From Rhodococcus maanshanensis NBRC 100610 (lineage in GTDB: Bacteria; Actinomycetota; Actinomycetes; Mycobacteriales; Mycobacteriaceae), in assembly GCF_001894865.1 (NCBI RefSeq), contig NZ_BCXA01000032.1:1-64000 (forward strand): a DNA stretch of 64,000 nucleotides, read 5' to 3'. Each line of letters starts with the position of its first letter. Within the stretch, counting starts at the first letter, position 1. The translations under genes and the position numbers were made by a program. Shown in pieces: positions 17,493 through 25,923 of the stretch. Under the pieces are notes generated by a model that searched no databases, was not told the origin of the DNA, and worked only from the letters and a program-made list of their open reading frames with translations.

Positions 17493-18410
17493 TCAGCTGT
17501 ATTCTGCGACTTCAGCAATTACAGATCGGGCAGCGGTGATCAGCTGTGACAGTCCGGGTTCCTCGATCGGGAAGTGCCCGCAGTTCTCGAGGAGGACCGA
17601 CTGTGTGGGTGCGGCGATGCGGTCGAGGAACCGCTGGCTGGGTTGCGGCGGAGTCCATCGGTCCGCTGCGGGGTGAAGAAGCGTGACCGGGGCGGCGGTG
17701 AACTGCTCAGGTGCGGTGTGCGGGTAGGTGAACCAGTCGGCGAGGAATCCGAGAGGGACCCAGACCCCACCTCCTCGTGGGTCAGAACTGCACAGGCGTG
17801 ACAGGTCGGGGTTGTTGCTCATCTGGTTCATGCGTACGAGCCACTTGATCGGTAGTCGCAGATTGCTGGCAACCCGCGCAACAGGCGGCAGGAGTGTGGG
17901 TGCAGCCTTGCCCGCGAAACTCCATCGGGCTGCGGCCGCCCGGGCTTCAGGATCGGCGGTGTCGAGTAGGCAGGTCGCCAGCACTGCAGCGACTTGTCTT
18001 GTGCGAGCGGCGACCTCGTATGCCATCATCCCGCCCATACTCGCCCCGAAGAGCACCAGCGGACGCGGGTCGCTGGCCCGCTCGGCTTCGACCAAGTCGC
18101 AGAGCAGGTCGATCCAATCTCGGTAGCGAACCTGCGCCGGCCGAGGTTCGACGGTGAGTCCGTAGATCGGCATATCGGGGAACAGGATTTCGACGCCTTC
18201 GTCCGCGGCCAGGGATGCAAAGGGCCAGAGAGCCATTGCGTGACCACCGGCGCCGTGGATTCCCATGACACGGACGGGCGCATCGGGGCGAGAAGCACGC
18301 GCGATGTGGACACGGCGACCGCGCCATTGCCACCACGTCGACTCCGGTTCGCTGCTAGCCGATCGGTAGCCCTCCGGAAGGAAACCTGCATATCGAGCCG
18401 CGTCCGTCAT
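17493..18410 (-). CDS. Alpha/beta hydrolase divergent from the ArsR-family gene
   Basis: 305 aa, starting at the ATG at 18410 because GGGGGAG lies eight bases upstream. Features are GIHGAGGHAMALWP (oxyanion region), nucleophile elbow LFGASMGGMM, the late acid in HPAADRWTPP and the catalytic His in NCGHFPIEEPG. The whole fold is present, so this is an intact esterase/lipase-like enzyme; the substrate cannot be predicted. It is divergent from the CmtR-like regulator, and the 18-bp palindrome at 18472-18489 lies between them, so the regulator may control it too. Confidence 0.82.
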   Translation of the reverse strand: MTDAARYAGFLPEGYRSASSEPESTWWQWRGRRVHIARASRPDAPVRVMGIHGAGGHAMALWPFASLAADEGVEILFPDMPIYGLTVEPRPAQVRYRDWIDLLCDLVEAERASDPRPLVLFGASMGGMMAYEVAARTRQVAAVLATCLLDTADPEARAAAARWSFAGKAAPTLLPPVARVASNLRLPIKWLVRMNQMSNNPDLSRLCSSDPRGGGVWVPLGFLADWFTYPHTAPEQFTAAPVTLLHPAADRWTPPQPSQRFLDRIAAPTQSVLLENCGHFPIEEPGLSQLITAARSVIAEVAEYS

Positions 18411-18471
18411 CTGAATCTCCCCCTGTTGCTGCCCGCACCACCTCACCCCGTTGGACCGGCTTGGCGGGTGT

Positions 18472-18525
18472 CATCGCCAGCTGGCGATGCATCTATCAAA
18501 CACGCTATCATCGCCGTATGGCGAT
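18472..18525. promoter_or_regulatory. Twin palindromic operators of the ArsR/CmtR-like regulator
   Basis: CATCGCCAGCTGGCGATG (18472-18489) is a perfect 18-bp palindrome. A near copy, CATCGCC-GTAT-GGCGAT, lies at 18509-18525, 37 bp further on, and overlaps the regulator's ATG (18518). The shared half-site CATCGCC and placement between divergent genes indicate an ArsR-family operator pair controlling both directions. Confidence 0.65.
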
Positions 18526-18895
18526 TGATAGTGACAAGTGCCTGGCCGCGGGCACCGGCTCGAGTCTGGATGCGGCGGCGGCGTTGTTCCACAGCCTCTC
18601 CGACGGAACCCGGCTGGCGATCGTGCGCCGATTGGCCAATGGCGAGGCTCGGGTGGCGGACCTGGTCAGCGAGCTCGGATTGGCACAGTCCACAGTGTCC
18701 GCGCACGTGGCGTGCCTGCGTGATTGCGGATTGGTGCAGGGGCGGCCAGAGGGACGGCAGGTGTTCTACTCGCTGGCGCCGCCGGAACTGCTCGACCTGT
18801 TGTCTGCGGCCGAGACCCTGCTCGCGGCAACGGGATCGGCGGTCTCGTTGTGTCCGAACTACGGCACCGACACAGGCGCAGAGGTGACGGGATGA
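18518..18895 (+). CDS. ArsR/SmtB-family metal sensor, CmtR-like
   Basis: 125 aa from the ATG at 18518 (MAIDSDKCLAAG). The winged HTH has SDGTRLAIVRRLANG and the recognition helix LAQSTVSAHVACLRDCGLV. The two Cys in CLRDC match the metal-binding Cys pair of mycobacterial CmtR (CLRGC), and a third Cys near the C-terminus (SLCPNYG) matches the third CmtR ligand, so it probably senses Cd(II) or Pb(II). The next open frame begins inside its stop codon (ATGA) and has the Cys-rich start expected for a metal-exporting P-type ATPase. A start further upstream at 18461 would cross the operator and is less likely. Confidence 0.82.
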   Translation: MAIDSDKCLAAGTGSSLDAAAALFHSLSDGTRLAIVRRLANGEARVADLVSELGLAQSTVSAHVACLRDCGLVQGRPEGRQVFYSLAPPELLDLLSAAETLLAATGSAVSLCPNYGTDTGAEVTG

Positions 18896-19038
18896 GTGAC
18901 GTGTGCGGGTGCGGCCACGACGAACCCACCCCGAAAGCGGACAAGCCCGCCAACCGGAGAAGAGGTGACAGGTCACCGAGGTCCGGACCGCCGCCGACGC
19001 GGGCAGGCTGGTGCACGAGGCCGGGGCGATTGTCGTGA
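18892..19038 (+). pseudogene. Truncated start of a metal-transporting P-type ATPase (remnant)
   Basis: An ATG overlapping the sensor stop opens MSDVCGCGHDEPTP, the Cys/His/acid-rich leader typical of cation-exporting P1B ATPases that follow CmtR-type sensors. The frame then runs into Arg/Pro-rich sequence and stops after about 48 residues, with no membrane segment or DKTGT motif. The rest of the ATPase has been deleted, bringing the DUF3703 gene close. Assignment rests on the leader and the neighbourhood. Confidence 0.45.
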
Positions 19039-19043
19039 CTTCG

Positions 19044-19382
19044 ATGCCCGCACACATCCGATCCGCCTACACCGCAGAAATGTCCGCGGCCCGCACCCTC
19101 GACTCCGATTCGGGGCGCTGGGAGCATCTCGAGCGCGCGCACATCATCTCTCAGCCGTATCCGTGGCCGCACACCCGCAACCACTTCGCCATGCTCGCCC
19201 TCGCTTTGCGTCAGCGCGACCGTCGCGAGGCCCTCGGGCAGATCGTGAGGGTCATCGTCGCCGCACCAGGATCGGCACTTAACCGATACCCCGAGGGCAA
19301 CACCGGCCGCACCGCCGCCGGGCTGACCACACCGATGCAGGTCCCGGACGATTTGGCCCAAATTCTGGCCGACAGGACCTGA
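19044..19382 (+). CDS. DUF3703 family protein
   Basis: 112 aa from the ATG at 19044 (MPAHIRSAYTAEMSAART); a GTG at 19011 is a possible earlier start. The body has the DUF3703 pattern: WEHLERAHIISQPYPWPH, then HFAMLALALRQRDRREALGQ and APGSALNRYPEGNTGR. The function of the family is unknown, but it is frequently beside metal-resistance genes, consistent with the CmtR-like sensor and the broken ATPase here. Residues just before the start appear to be a junction left by the deletion. Confidence 0.85.
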   Translation: MPAHIRSAYTAEMSAARTLDSDSGRWEHLERAHIISQPYPWPHTRNHFAMLALALRQRDRREALGQIVRVIVAAPGSALNRYPEGNTGRTAAGLTTPMQVPDDLAQILADRT

Positions 19383-19985
19383 TCCGCTATGGATCCGGAG
19401 AGTCCGGCCTCGGGTAGACGCCAAGAGGCTGACCCGCGCCATCCGGGCCGACGGATGGGCGCGCATCCGCATCCGCAGCGGCCCCACCCGACAGACCAGA
19501 CCGCCCTACGGAAACGCCGCCAACTGACAAGCCCGCGGTGACCAACAAGATCCTGAAAGCTGGGTGAATCGAACGGCCTGTGCGGCCCGAAGGACAAGCA
19601 CGAACAAACCTGGAGCTCATCCAGATTGTGCGATCTGGAGCCGTCCTTATGTGTGATTACCGACCGGTCAACCTAATCAATCCGCGTGCAGCCCAGCGCG
19701 CTCCGCCATTGGTGAACACCCCTCCACTCCACCATCCACGTGGCATTCACCTATTGAGGCCCGTTGCGTTCACCAATGAGACCTCAGGCCGAACCCGATT
19801 CCCCTCGGTACTGCGCGGTTGGGCAGATTCGGTGGTTTCTCGGCCTTTTCACGGCACGATCCCGTCTCAAGCTGGGCACGGTTCCTTCACAGTGCGCCTG
19901 GCGTTGACCGATTCCGCGATGCGACCGAAGTCGAGTCGCGGGATCCGTGGATTTCGCTGCCGCGGCCGGGTCGCGATCTGCCGGT
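19383..19985. other. Intergenic stretch holding R1 repeat copy 1
   Basis: About 600 bp without a credible gene. It contains repeat R1 copy 1 (minus orientation, 19611-19739). The rest has no recognised feature. Confidence 0.5.
19611..19739 (-). repeat. R1 dispersed repeat, copy 1
   Basis: About 125 bp, read on the minus strand: starts near a GATGGTGGAGTGGAGGGG-like stretch, then GTTCACC, GGGCTGCA, GGTTGACCGGTCGGTAATC and ends in an imperfect hairpin CCAGAT/ATCTGG and GAGCTCCA. The same order of blocks appears in six other places in this window. Confidence 0.85.
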
Positions 19986-20261
19986 TCAGGCGAAAGTGTC
20001 AAGATCGAGGACGATTTCGACACCTTCCTTTTCAATGACGATCCTCGCGTGTTCGGCGCCGGTCGCGGCGAGGTATTGCCGCAGCGTTGACAGCATGAGA
20101 TCGTCGCGGCGCTCGATTCGGGACACGGTTCCTTGGTCAGTGTCGAGCAATGCGGCGACTTGTTGCTGCGTGAGGTTGCCGGCCTTACGGATGTCGGCGA
20201 GTCTTTCGGCGTGGACTCGTTTGAGGTCCTGGGTTTCCGAGATGGGCGCGTCGACGTTCAC
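19986..20261 (-). CDS. XRE/HigA-like helix-turn-helix protein
   Basis: 91 aa from the GTG at 20261. A lambda-repressor-like HTH (LADIRKAGNLTQQQVAALL, then DQGTVSRIERRDDLMLSTL) is followed by a short beta-rich tail, as in HigA-type antitoxins and small XRE regulators. A promoter with -10 CATACT (20273-20268) and -35 TTGACA (20296-20291) would start the transcript at or next to the GTG, so the mRNA is probably leaderless. No toxin gene adjoins it. It is divergent from the large SEFIR-STAND gene and may control it (inference). Confidence 0.75.
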   Translation of the reverse strand: MNVDAPISETQDLKRVHAERLADIRKAGNLTQQQVAALLDTDQGTVSRIERRDDLMLSTLRQYLAATGAEHARIVIEKEGVEIVLDLDTFA

Positions 20262-20267
20262 ACACTC

Positions 20268-20296
20268 AGTATGTATTTGAAACCATATGGTGTCAA
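20268..20296 (-). promoter_or_regulatory. Promoter with ACCATATGGT palindrome before the HTH gene
   Basis: Minus-strand -35 TTGACA (20296-20291), a 17-base spacer and -10 CATACT (20273-20268). The 10-bp perfect palindrome ACCATATGGT (20282-20291) overlaps the -35/spacer and is a good candidate autoregulatory operator of the HTH protein. It also lies 32 bp upstream of the divergent SEFIR-STAND start. Confidence 0.6.
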
Positions 20297-20322
20297 CGCC
20301 ATGTTGGCGGTAGGGTTGCTGG

Positions 20323-23259
20323 GTGACTTCGCCGACGCCACCCGCCGCCCTGGTCAGCTGGGCACACAAGAACACCGCCTGGGCCCCGGAGCAGGAGCAG
20401 TCGTGGGAGAACGCGGTCAGGTCCCTTGTGGAGTGTCTGCGTGCGAAGGGTGTCGATGCACACGTCGACCTCTACTACCAGAGCGACAGTTCGATCGACT
20501 GGACTCGTTGGGGTCAGAAGATGGTCCGCGACAGCGACTTCGTAATTGTCGCGGTCAGCACGGCGTGGAAACAGCGCTGGGAGGGAACGAACGAACCCAC
20601 CGTCGGTGCCGGCGCGGTCGTGGAGGCGGACACCCTCAAGGGACGGTTCAACAAGAACCAGCACGAGTTTCAGCAGAAGACGCTGATCGTGATGCTTCCG
20701 GGCGTGTCCGACGAAGATCTACCCGCGGACCTGTACCGGCTCAACCGGTTCTACATCAAAGAGTTCACCGACACCGACGATGGCATCCAACGTCTCCTTC
20801 GTATGCTGCACAAGCGTCCTTTGCACGTCCTTCCAGAGTTGGGCCTGCTGCCTGACCTGCCTCCGGAACGATCAGCGCTGTCGCCGAAACTCATCCCGGC
20901 CGAGTCGAGCAGTCTGCAGTCGCCGGCGCGTGGCCGAGCGACCGGCGGCATTGGAGGCCCGGAGCCATCGGGGAACACCGCGACGCGAGACATCAGCGTC
21001 GTCGGCAACGGCAACACGGTCACCGTGGGCGGCTACCACGTACACAACACCCACATCACCACGACAGCTACAACGCCCTACGAGAAAGCAGATCGAAATG
21101 AGTACCTCGACCGGCTGAACTCGGCCTCTCGGTCGAGGCTCGAACACCGGCGACTCGGTGCCGGACTCTCGCCGGAACAGGTCGCTCGGACCCTCACCGA
21201 ACGGGTACGGGTTCCTCAGCAACTCGATGAACTCATCGCCAGTGACTACCGTTTGCTCGTCGGTCCGCTGGGATCAGGTAAGTCCGACATCGCCGAAGAA
21301 TGGTTCCGTTGCCGCATCGAGGACGCCAAGAAGAACCCGACAGCGCCCGTGCCGGTATGGGTACCCGTCCGGGACCTTGACGGGCAGATTAGTGATCACA
21401 TCGTCAGCGAGGTCGGACTCGATGCTCTGACCGGTCTCGGCGCCGACGTCGTGGTCGACGGCCTTGACGAGCGCACCGACGAGGCAGCCACAGTTCTCCG
21501 ACAGGCCTCCGAGTTCGTCGCCAAATGGCCGAAGTCGAGAATCATCCTGACATCGAGAACGCAGGAGAAGGTCACCAAACGCGTCGTTCCAGTCCCGATG
21601 CTGACCAGGTCGAGCGCCGAGCGGCTGATGAGACTGGTCGCGGGGCGCCCGATTGGCGGCCTGGGACGGCACCTCGAAGAGGCCGTTGAGCGCCCGTTCT
21701 TCGCCCTTCTGGTGGCCTTGCACGCCAGCGCTGTGGAAGGCACGACCGGGGTTCCGGAACTGATCGACCTCGTCGTTGAGGACGTCGTTGCTGCCGAAGG
21801 GCACAATCTGTACACCGGACTGCGGCGCCTCGCGGTCGAGACAATTCGCAGCGGCAAGGCTGTTGATCCCGCGCGGTTCACCACAACCGATGTGGCCGTG
21901 CAGATTCGGAAATCGTCTCTGGTGACGACTACGGGGCGGAAATGCAACTTCTCCCTCACAATCTACGAGCAGTGGTTCGCAGCGAAAGCTCTCCTGGAGG
22001 GGGAGGAGTCTGTCGACGAGCTACTGACATCGCTGCGGGCTTTCGACCGCTGGAAGTACGTGCTCGCGATGGTCCTCGCCGCAGGGGAGCCCACCCGAGT
22101 TGACCCGGTGATGGCGGCGGTCGCGCGATGGAACCCCGGTGCCGCATCGTGGGTGATCGACGAAACCCACAGCGGCGGACTCTCACACACCGCTCCGGAC
22201 TTCGAGCCCGATGACTGGGAAGAGGTGGGCCACAGGCTCCGCACTGCCACCGCGGCGTGGCTGGACGGACTCGGCCCCCTCGCCGAGGCATTCTTCCTCT
22301 TCTCGGCCGCCGAGGCCCAGGACCTCGACGAGGTCACCGTGGCGGTCAATATCGACTGCTCCAAGCTGGCCGTCAGCTGGATGGTCTCCGATGTTGGGAC
22401 GAACGACGTTCTTCCTTCGGTGATTTCAGGGAACCTACCGATGGATCGCTCGCGAGTCTCTCGTAGCCACGCCGTCCCGACCGGGCTGAATTGGGTATGG
22501 GAAATCTCGCGCGACCACCTCGCTGACGACGTGGCGCAGCGCTTCCTCGGGATTGCTCTACGAATCGGTCAGCAGCAACCCGGCGTTGTCCAGCGCGAGG
22601 TGCACGACGGGACCAGAATCCGAAATGCACAGTTCGCATTGCCCGGACAACTCGAAGCTGATCCCGAGGCAATTGCTCCCCTGTACCCGGAGGGCGACAT
22701 CGCACCGACGTACGCGACGCCCTGGTGGTCCTTCACACCCGAGCGGATGCTTGACCGTGTGCAGCAGGTCATCACTGCGGCGATGACCTGTTATCTCGAA
22801 CTCGCCGAGACCGTGACTCCCCGATTCGGAGACACCCTCGGACACCGCGGTCTCATGCCGGCAGAGTTTTACGGAAACGTCTCCCACGACCCGACCCGCG
22901 AACGCAGCCCGTTCGAATTTCCCGGGCTGGACGAGCCCGGGATCCGATGGTTGCTCAAACCGACTGGCACGCCGAGCCCGGACGGACGTCGCCCCGGATT
23001 CAACACAGTGTCGCTGACACTGAACGACGAAGCACGGATCAAAGAGATCGACGATGACCGCGACGCGCTCTACAGCTCATTCAGAGCCTACGTCGAGGCG
23101 TACCCCCCGTACGAAGCCTTCGCGCCCAATTTCTCCACTCACTCTGGCCGCTTCGACATGCACAGCGCCACGCCAGCGACCAGGCTCGCACTGTCGTGGC
23201 TGTGGGAGGACCTCACAGAGCTTGGCTGGGTAGAGGGACACTTTCCGTCGAGTTGGTAA
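20323..23259 (+). CDS. SEFIR-domain STAND NTPase (candidate anti-phage protein)
   Basis: 978 aa from a GTG at 20323. Residues ~8-145 resemble a SEFIR/TIR-like domain (LVSWAHKN, then DWTRWGQKMVRDSDFVIVAVS). Residues 224-237 hold ISVVGNGNTVTVGG, a Gly/Asn-rich amphipathic repeat like the amyloid-type signalling motifs seen in some bacterial STAND proteins. A P-loop GPLGSGKS (314-321), Walker B VVVDGLDE (376-383) and a TSR sensor (ILTSR) define the NTPase. The ~400-residue C-terminus is unassigned and probably a target-sensing region. SEFIR proteins and STAND/NACHT NTPases are known bacterial immune proteins, acting by abortive infection. R1 repeat copies bracket this gene and the HTH gene. Confidence 0.8.
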   Translation: MTSPTPPAALVSWAHKNTAWAPEQEQSWENAVRSLVECLRAKGVDAHVDLYYQSDSSIDWTRWGQKMVRDSDFVIVAVSTAWKQRWEGTNEPTVGAGAVVEADTLKGRFNKNQHEFQQKTLIVMLPGVSDEDLPADLYRLNRFYIKEFTDTDDGIQRLLRMLHKRPLHVLPELGLLPDLPPERSALSPKLIPAESSSLQSPARGRATGGIGGPEPSGNTATRDISVVGNGNTVTVGGYHVHNTHITTTATTPYEKADRNEYLDRLNSASRSRLEHRRLGAGLSPEQVARTLTERVRVPQQLDELIASDYRLLVGPLGSGKSDIAEEWFRCRIEDAKKNPTAPVPVWVPVRDLDGQISDHIVSEVGLDALTGLGADVVVDGLDERTDEAATVLRQASEFVAKWPKSRIILTSRTQEKVTKRVVPVPMLTRSSAERLMRLVAGRPIGGLGRHLEEAVERPFFALLVALHASAVEGTTGVPELIDLVVEDVVAAEGHNLYTGLRRLAVETIRSGKAVDPARFTTTDVAVQIRKSSLVTTTGRKCNFSLTIYEQWFAAKALLEGEESVDELLTSLRAFDRWKYVLAMVLAAGEPTRVDPVMAAVARWNPGAASWVIDETHSGGLSHTAPDFEPDDWEEVGHRLRTATAAWLDGLGPLAEAFFLFSAAEAQDLDEVTVAVNIDCSKLAVSWMVSDVGTNDVLPSVISGNLPMDRSRVSRSHAVPTGLNWVWEISRDHLADDVAQRFLGIALRIGQQQPGVVQREVHDGTRIRNAQFALPGQLEADPEAIAPLYPEGDIAPTYATPWWSFTPERMLDRVQQVITAAMTCYLELAETVTPRFGDTLGHRGLMPAEFYGNVSHDPTRERSPFEFPGLDEPGIRWLLKPTGTPSPDGRRPGFNTVSLTLNDEARIKEIDDDRDALYSSFRAYVEAYPPYEAFAPNFSTHSGRFDMHSATPATRLALSWLWEDLTELGWVEGHFPSSW

Positions 23260-24793
23260 CCCGCGGAAGTCAGAGAGACGCTTTTCGGTCACCGTCCGAC
23301 CTCAACCATGTTTCCCCGTCGACGTCGTCAAAGACCCCGTAGTTGCAGGCCCGGCACGGGATCACATGCGCCTGAGCGGTGTGGCCCACGCCGAACTGGA
23401 CGGACCCGACCAACTCTCGAACTGCAGTGCGGGGCACCAAAGTCCGACTCATCGAGGAGTTCCTTGTAGCCGAGGAATCTCCTCGGTGTCTCGCATCACT
23501 GGGCCACGGCTCGACGATGCAACCCGACTGAGCATGTCCACGCTCGGCCAAGTCCGACATCGATCTGAGGATCCAGGAAGCAACGATCCTCCACGTATGC
23601 GGACCGAAGAGTTTCGCTTCCGATGCACTCAACGAGCCACTCCGTCGCGTCCGACCAAGCAGATACCTGAGCCAGGTACAACTACGAGGGACGAGAATCC
23701 AAGGAGCCCATCAGGTCGGTGTGATCCAAAGCCTCCACTAAGTGTGATCACCAACTGGTCAACCAATCCACTCCGCAGGCGGCCCAGCACGACCCGTCAT
23801 AGGTGAACACCCCCCCCGTAGTGTCCGTCTTCCCAGAACAGGGGCGACAGCGCGAAGATCAGCGGCCCGACGACGAGACCGAGAACTTGCAGCCGTGGCA
23901 CAAGCATGGCACTGATGGTAGACACACGCCCGAAGCAGATCGTCGAATTCCGCCACATGGCGGTTCCGGCTCCCGCCGTTACCTGCGGATGCTGATCGGG
24001 GACCAGCAGACCGACAAACCCCACCCGATGGTGCTGCGCCGGCTCGCCCGCCAGGGCACTACGGTCACCGCAGACTCGGCCCGCACCTTGCTTGAGGACG
24101 TCGCGCGACAGTAGGCCACCACCGGCCGGCAGGTCACACCCTGGGAAGTCGACCGGGCCGCGCGGCGAGTGGGTACGAGACGTTGGCGTGCTGGTCAGCC
24201 CCTCCCTCAACCGCTACAACTTTCAGCTCACATGAGCTTGTATTCCGCGGCGGCGCCCGGAACCGGGAATCCACGAACCCATCGGCTTGGGGTGCGTCGC
24301 GCTGACAAGTCGTGTATTGGCATTCCCTGAGCCTTCGTTAGATCTGCTCGACGCGGTTGATGGGGACTGTCCAATGAACGATGGATCCGCCTTGGCGCCG
24401 GTGGCGGGACACTGAGCGGGCCGGGAGGAATCGTACGAGCCCGAGGCACGACGGATGGGGTTGGGCCGCAATGGTTCCCCCTCGAGGATGAACTCCTTAG
24501 GCACGACGATCTGACGGATGGACCGACCCCCAGCCAGATGGCACGCGCCGTGCACCCAGCGACACCCTCACCGACCTTGTCGAGTTGTGCGGCATCCTGG
24601 AAGCCGACTGGCGGTGGTCCGTGTGATGAGCTGGCACCGGGCTATCGACCCGCGGACCGGTGGGGGATCGCCGATCACGGCCGGACTACGGTCGGGTGAG
24701 GCGAAGTTCTCGATCACCACATACATCTCGCGGGGGGGGGGGACTTCCAGCGCTGGCAGATGATCGGGCCGCGCTCCTATTTTCTTCATTCTT
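23260..24793. other. Gene-poor, decayed stretch
   Basis: About 1.5 kb. It contains R1 copy 2 (23697-23815) and only fragmentary open frames: a ~60-residue minus-strand reading around 23270-23450 with CRAC-type Cys residues, and a plus-strand piece ending near 24120. Around 24729-24745 there is a run of eleven G. None of these frames matches a family I recognise. The area looks like remnants of deleted genes. Confidence 0.45.
23697..23815 (-). repeat. R1 dispersed repeat, copy 2 (diverged)
   Basis: Minus-strand copy. Recognisable blocks are GGTGTTCACCTATGACGGGT-like sequence, GGGCCGCCTGCGGAGTGG, GGTTGACCAGTTGGTGATC and the ACACTTAGTGGAGGC segment. The terminal hairpin is eroded. It is in the same orientation as copy 1, with the HTH and SEFIR-STAND genes between them. 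Confidence 0.75.
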
Positions 24794-24917
24794 GATGGAT
24801 GGATGGAGGGTGTTCACCTATGACGGTTCATTCTGGGCTGCATGCAGATTGGATTGTTTGACCACTCGGTAATCACACTTGAGGACGGTTCCAAATCACA
24901 CAAATCTGGATCCGTTC
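24794..24917 (+). repeat. R1 dispersed repeat, copy 3
   Basis: Begins GATGGATGGATGGAGGG, then GTTCACCTATG, GGGCTGCATGCAGATTGGAT, TTTGACCACTCGGTAATC and ends with the CCAAAT/ATCTGG hairpin. It is in direct orientation with copy 4 at 25673; a small membrane-protein gene lies between them. Confidence 0.85.
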
Positions 24918-24942
24918 GAAGTTAGTGGCCGACAGGACGTGA

Positions 24943-25019
24943 CTAGGGCGTGTCTCCTAAAGCCGGTGATTGTTCGCGCGATGATTCTTGAGTGAGTCGC
25001 GAGTGAGGACACACCCTAG
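24943..25019. mobile_element. 77-bp mini insertion element flanked by CTAG
   Basis: CTAG-GGCGTGTCTCCT on the left and AGGACACACC-CTAG on the right form imperfect terminal inverted repeats (GGYGTGTC core) with CTAG on each side. YTAR 4-bp target duplications with such ends are typical of IS5-family elements. No transposase fits in 77 bp, so it would be a deletion derivative or MITE. The right CTAG supplies the stop codon of the membrane-protein gene. Confidence 0.45.
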
Positions 25020-25531
25020 AGTCCCCGGAGCCCGAGCAGCCGACTCGCGAGGCGAGGTGGTCGATCCCCTCGCCCCCTCAGTCGATCTACGAGCTCAGGC
25101 GTGTGGGGTGGGAACGAGTCGAGGATCTCAGCGGGCCCGAACGCGATGGATTCTCCCCGTTTCGCACGGTCTTGAGCATCCGTCCAACCCGTGATGAGGA
25201 GATACCATCCCGCTTCCGCGACTACTGGCGAGGCTGAGGTCAAGACCGCATCGACCTCCACGACTCCGTCACTGAGCGTGGCGACATCCTCGACCGCCCG
25301 AGATATCACCACGATCTTCGCCGATGGATCGCTGTTCCAGACGGTCGCGTTGGACCACCGCTTGACGAGCTCGGTCTCCTTGCATTCTCGGGCATCTTGA
25401 CGCCACCAGAATGCGAGGAGCCCCGCCACGATGAGTCCAGTGGAGCCCCAGAGAACGAACTCGAACACGCCCACATCATAGGGATCGATACGCCAGCCTC
25501 TCCGAGAGGCGGGCGTATCCGAGAAGAGCAT
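25016..25531 (-). CDS. Small membrane-anchored protein of unknown function
   Basis: 171 aa from the ATG at 25531; the frame stays open to 25642, but that part overlaps an IS-end-like sequence. One clear membrane helix (VFEFVLWGSTGLIVAGLLAFWW) near the N-terminus precedes a soluble domain beginning RQDARECKETELVK, with alternating strands (SAKIVVISRAVEDV, GWYLLITGW). I do not recognise the family. It is flanked on both sides by insertion-element ends and by R1 copies, and its stop codon lies in the CTAG of the 77-bp element, so the original C-terminus may have been altered. Confidence 0.5.
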   Translation of the reverse strand: MLFSDTPASRRGWRIDPYDVGVFEFVLWGSTGLIVAGLLAFWWRQDARECKETELVKRWSNATVWNSDPSAKIVVISRAVEDVATLSDGVVEVDAVLTSASPVVAEAGWYLLITGWTDAQDRAKRGESIAFGPAEILDSFPPHTPELVDRLRGRGDRPPRLASRLLGLRGL

Positions 25532-25630
25532 GCAGAGGTCGGCGACAAGCGCGTCAAAGAGCACGATCAGAAGGCGATGAGTGTCAACAGTCCGAAGCGC
25601 CCTGGCGCCACCGTGGGCGATGACCAGACA

Positions 25631-25650
25631 TTTAGGGGACACGCCTTAGG
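25631..25650. mobile_element. Solitary IS-end-like sequence
   Basis: TTTAGGGGACACGCCTTAGG is, on the other strand, CTAAGGCGTGTCCCCTAAA, matching the left end of the 77-bp element at 24943 (CTAGGGCGTGTCTCCTAAA) in 16 of 19 positions and lying in inverted orientation to it. Together they bracket the small membrane-protein gene like the ends of an IS without a transposase. Confidence 0.4.
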
Positions 25651-25672
25651 TGTCCGATGGGCGCAGCTCCAC

Positions 25673-25802
25673 GATGGATGGATGGTGGAGAGGTGTTCAC
25701 CTATGCCGGTTCGGTCTGGGCTGCATGCGGATTGGATAGGTTGACCAGTTGGTAATCACACATCGCGAGGGTTCCAGATCACATAAATCTGGATGAGTTC
25801 CA
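25673..25802 (+). repeat. R1 dispersed repeat, copy 4
   Basis: Full-length copy: GATGGATGGATGG, GTTCACCTATGCCGGTTC, GGGCTGCATGCGGATTGGAT, GGTTGACCAGTTGGTAATC, CACA, then the CCAGAT/ATCTGG hairpin and GATGAGTTCCA. It ends about 120 bp before the DUF418 gene. Confidence 0.88.
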
Positions 25803-25923
25803 TACGTGTGATGTCCTGGCCGAGGGTGGGCGACAGAGTGGGCATCGAACGGGGAAAGGAGGATCGTCTACGCATCCACCCCTGTCCCGGCCATTGCCTC
25901 GCCAACCAGCCAGCCGGATTCGC

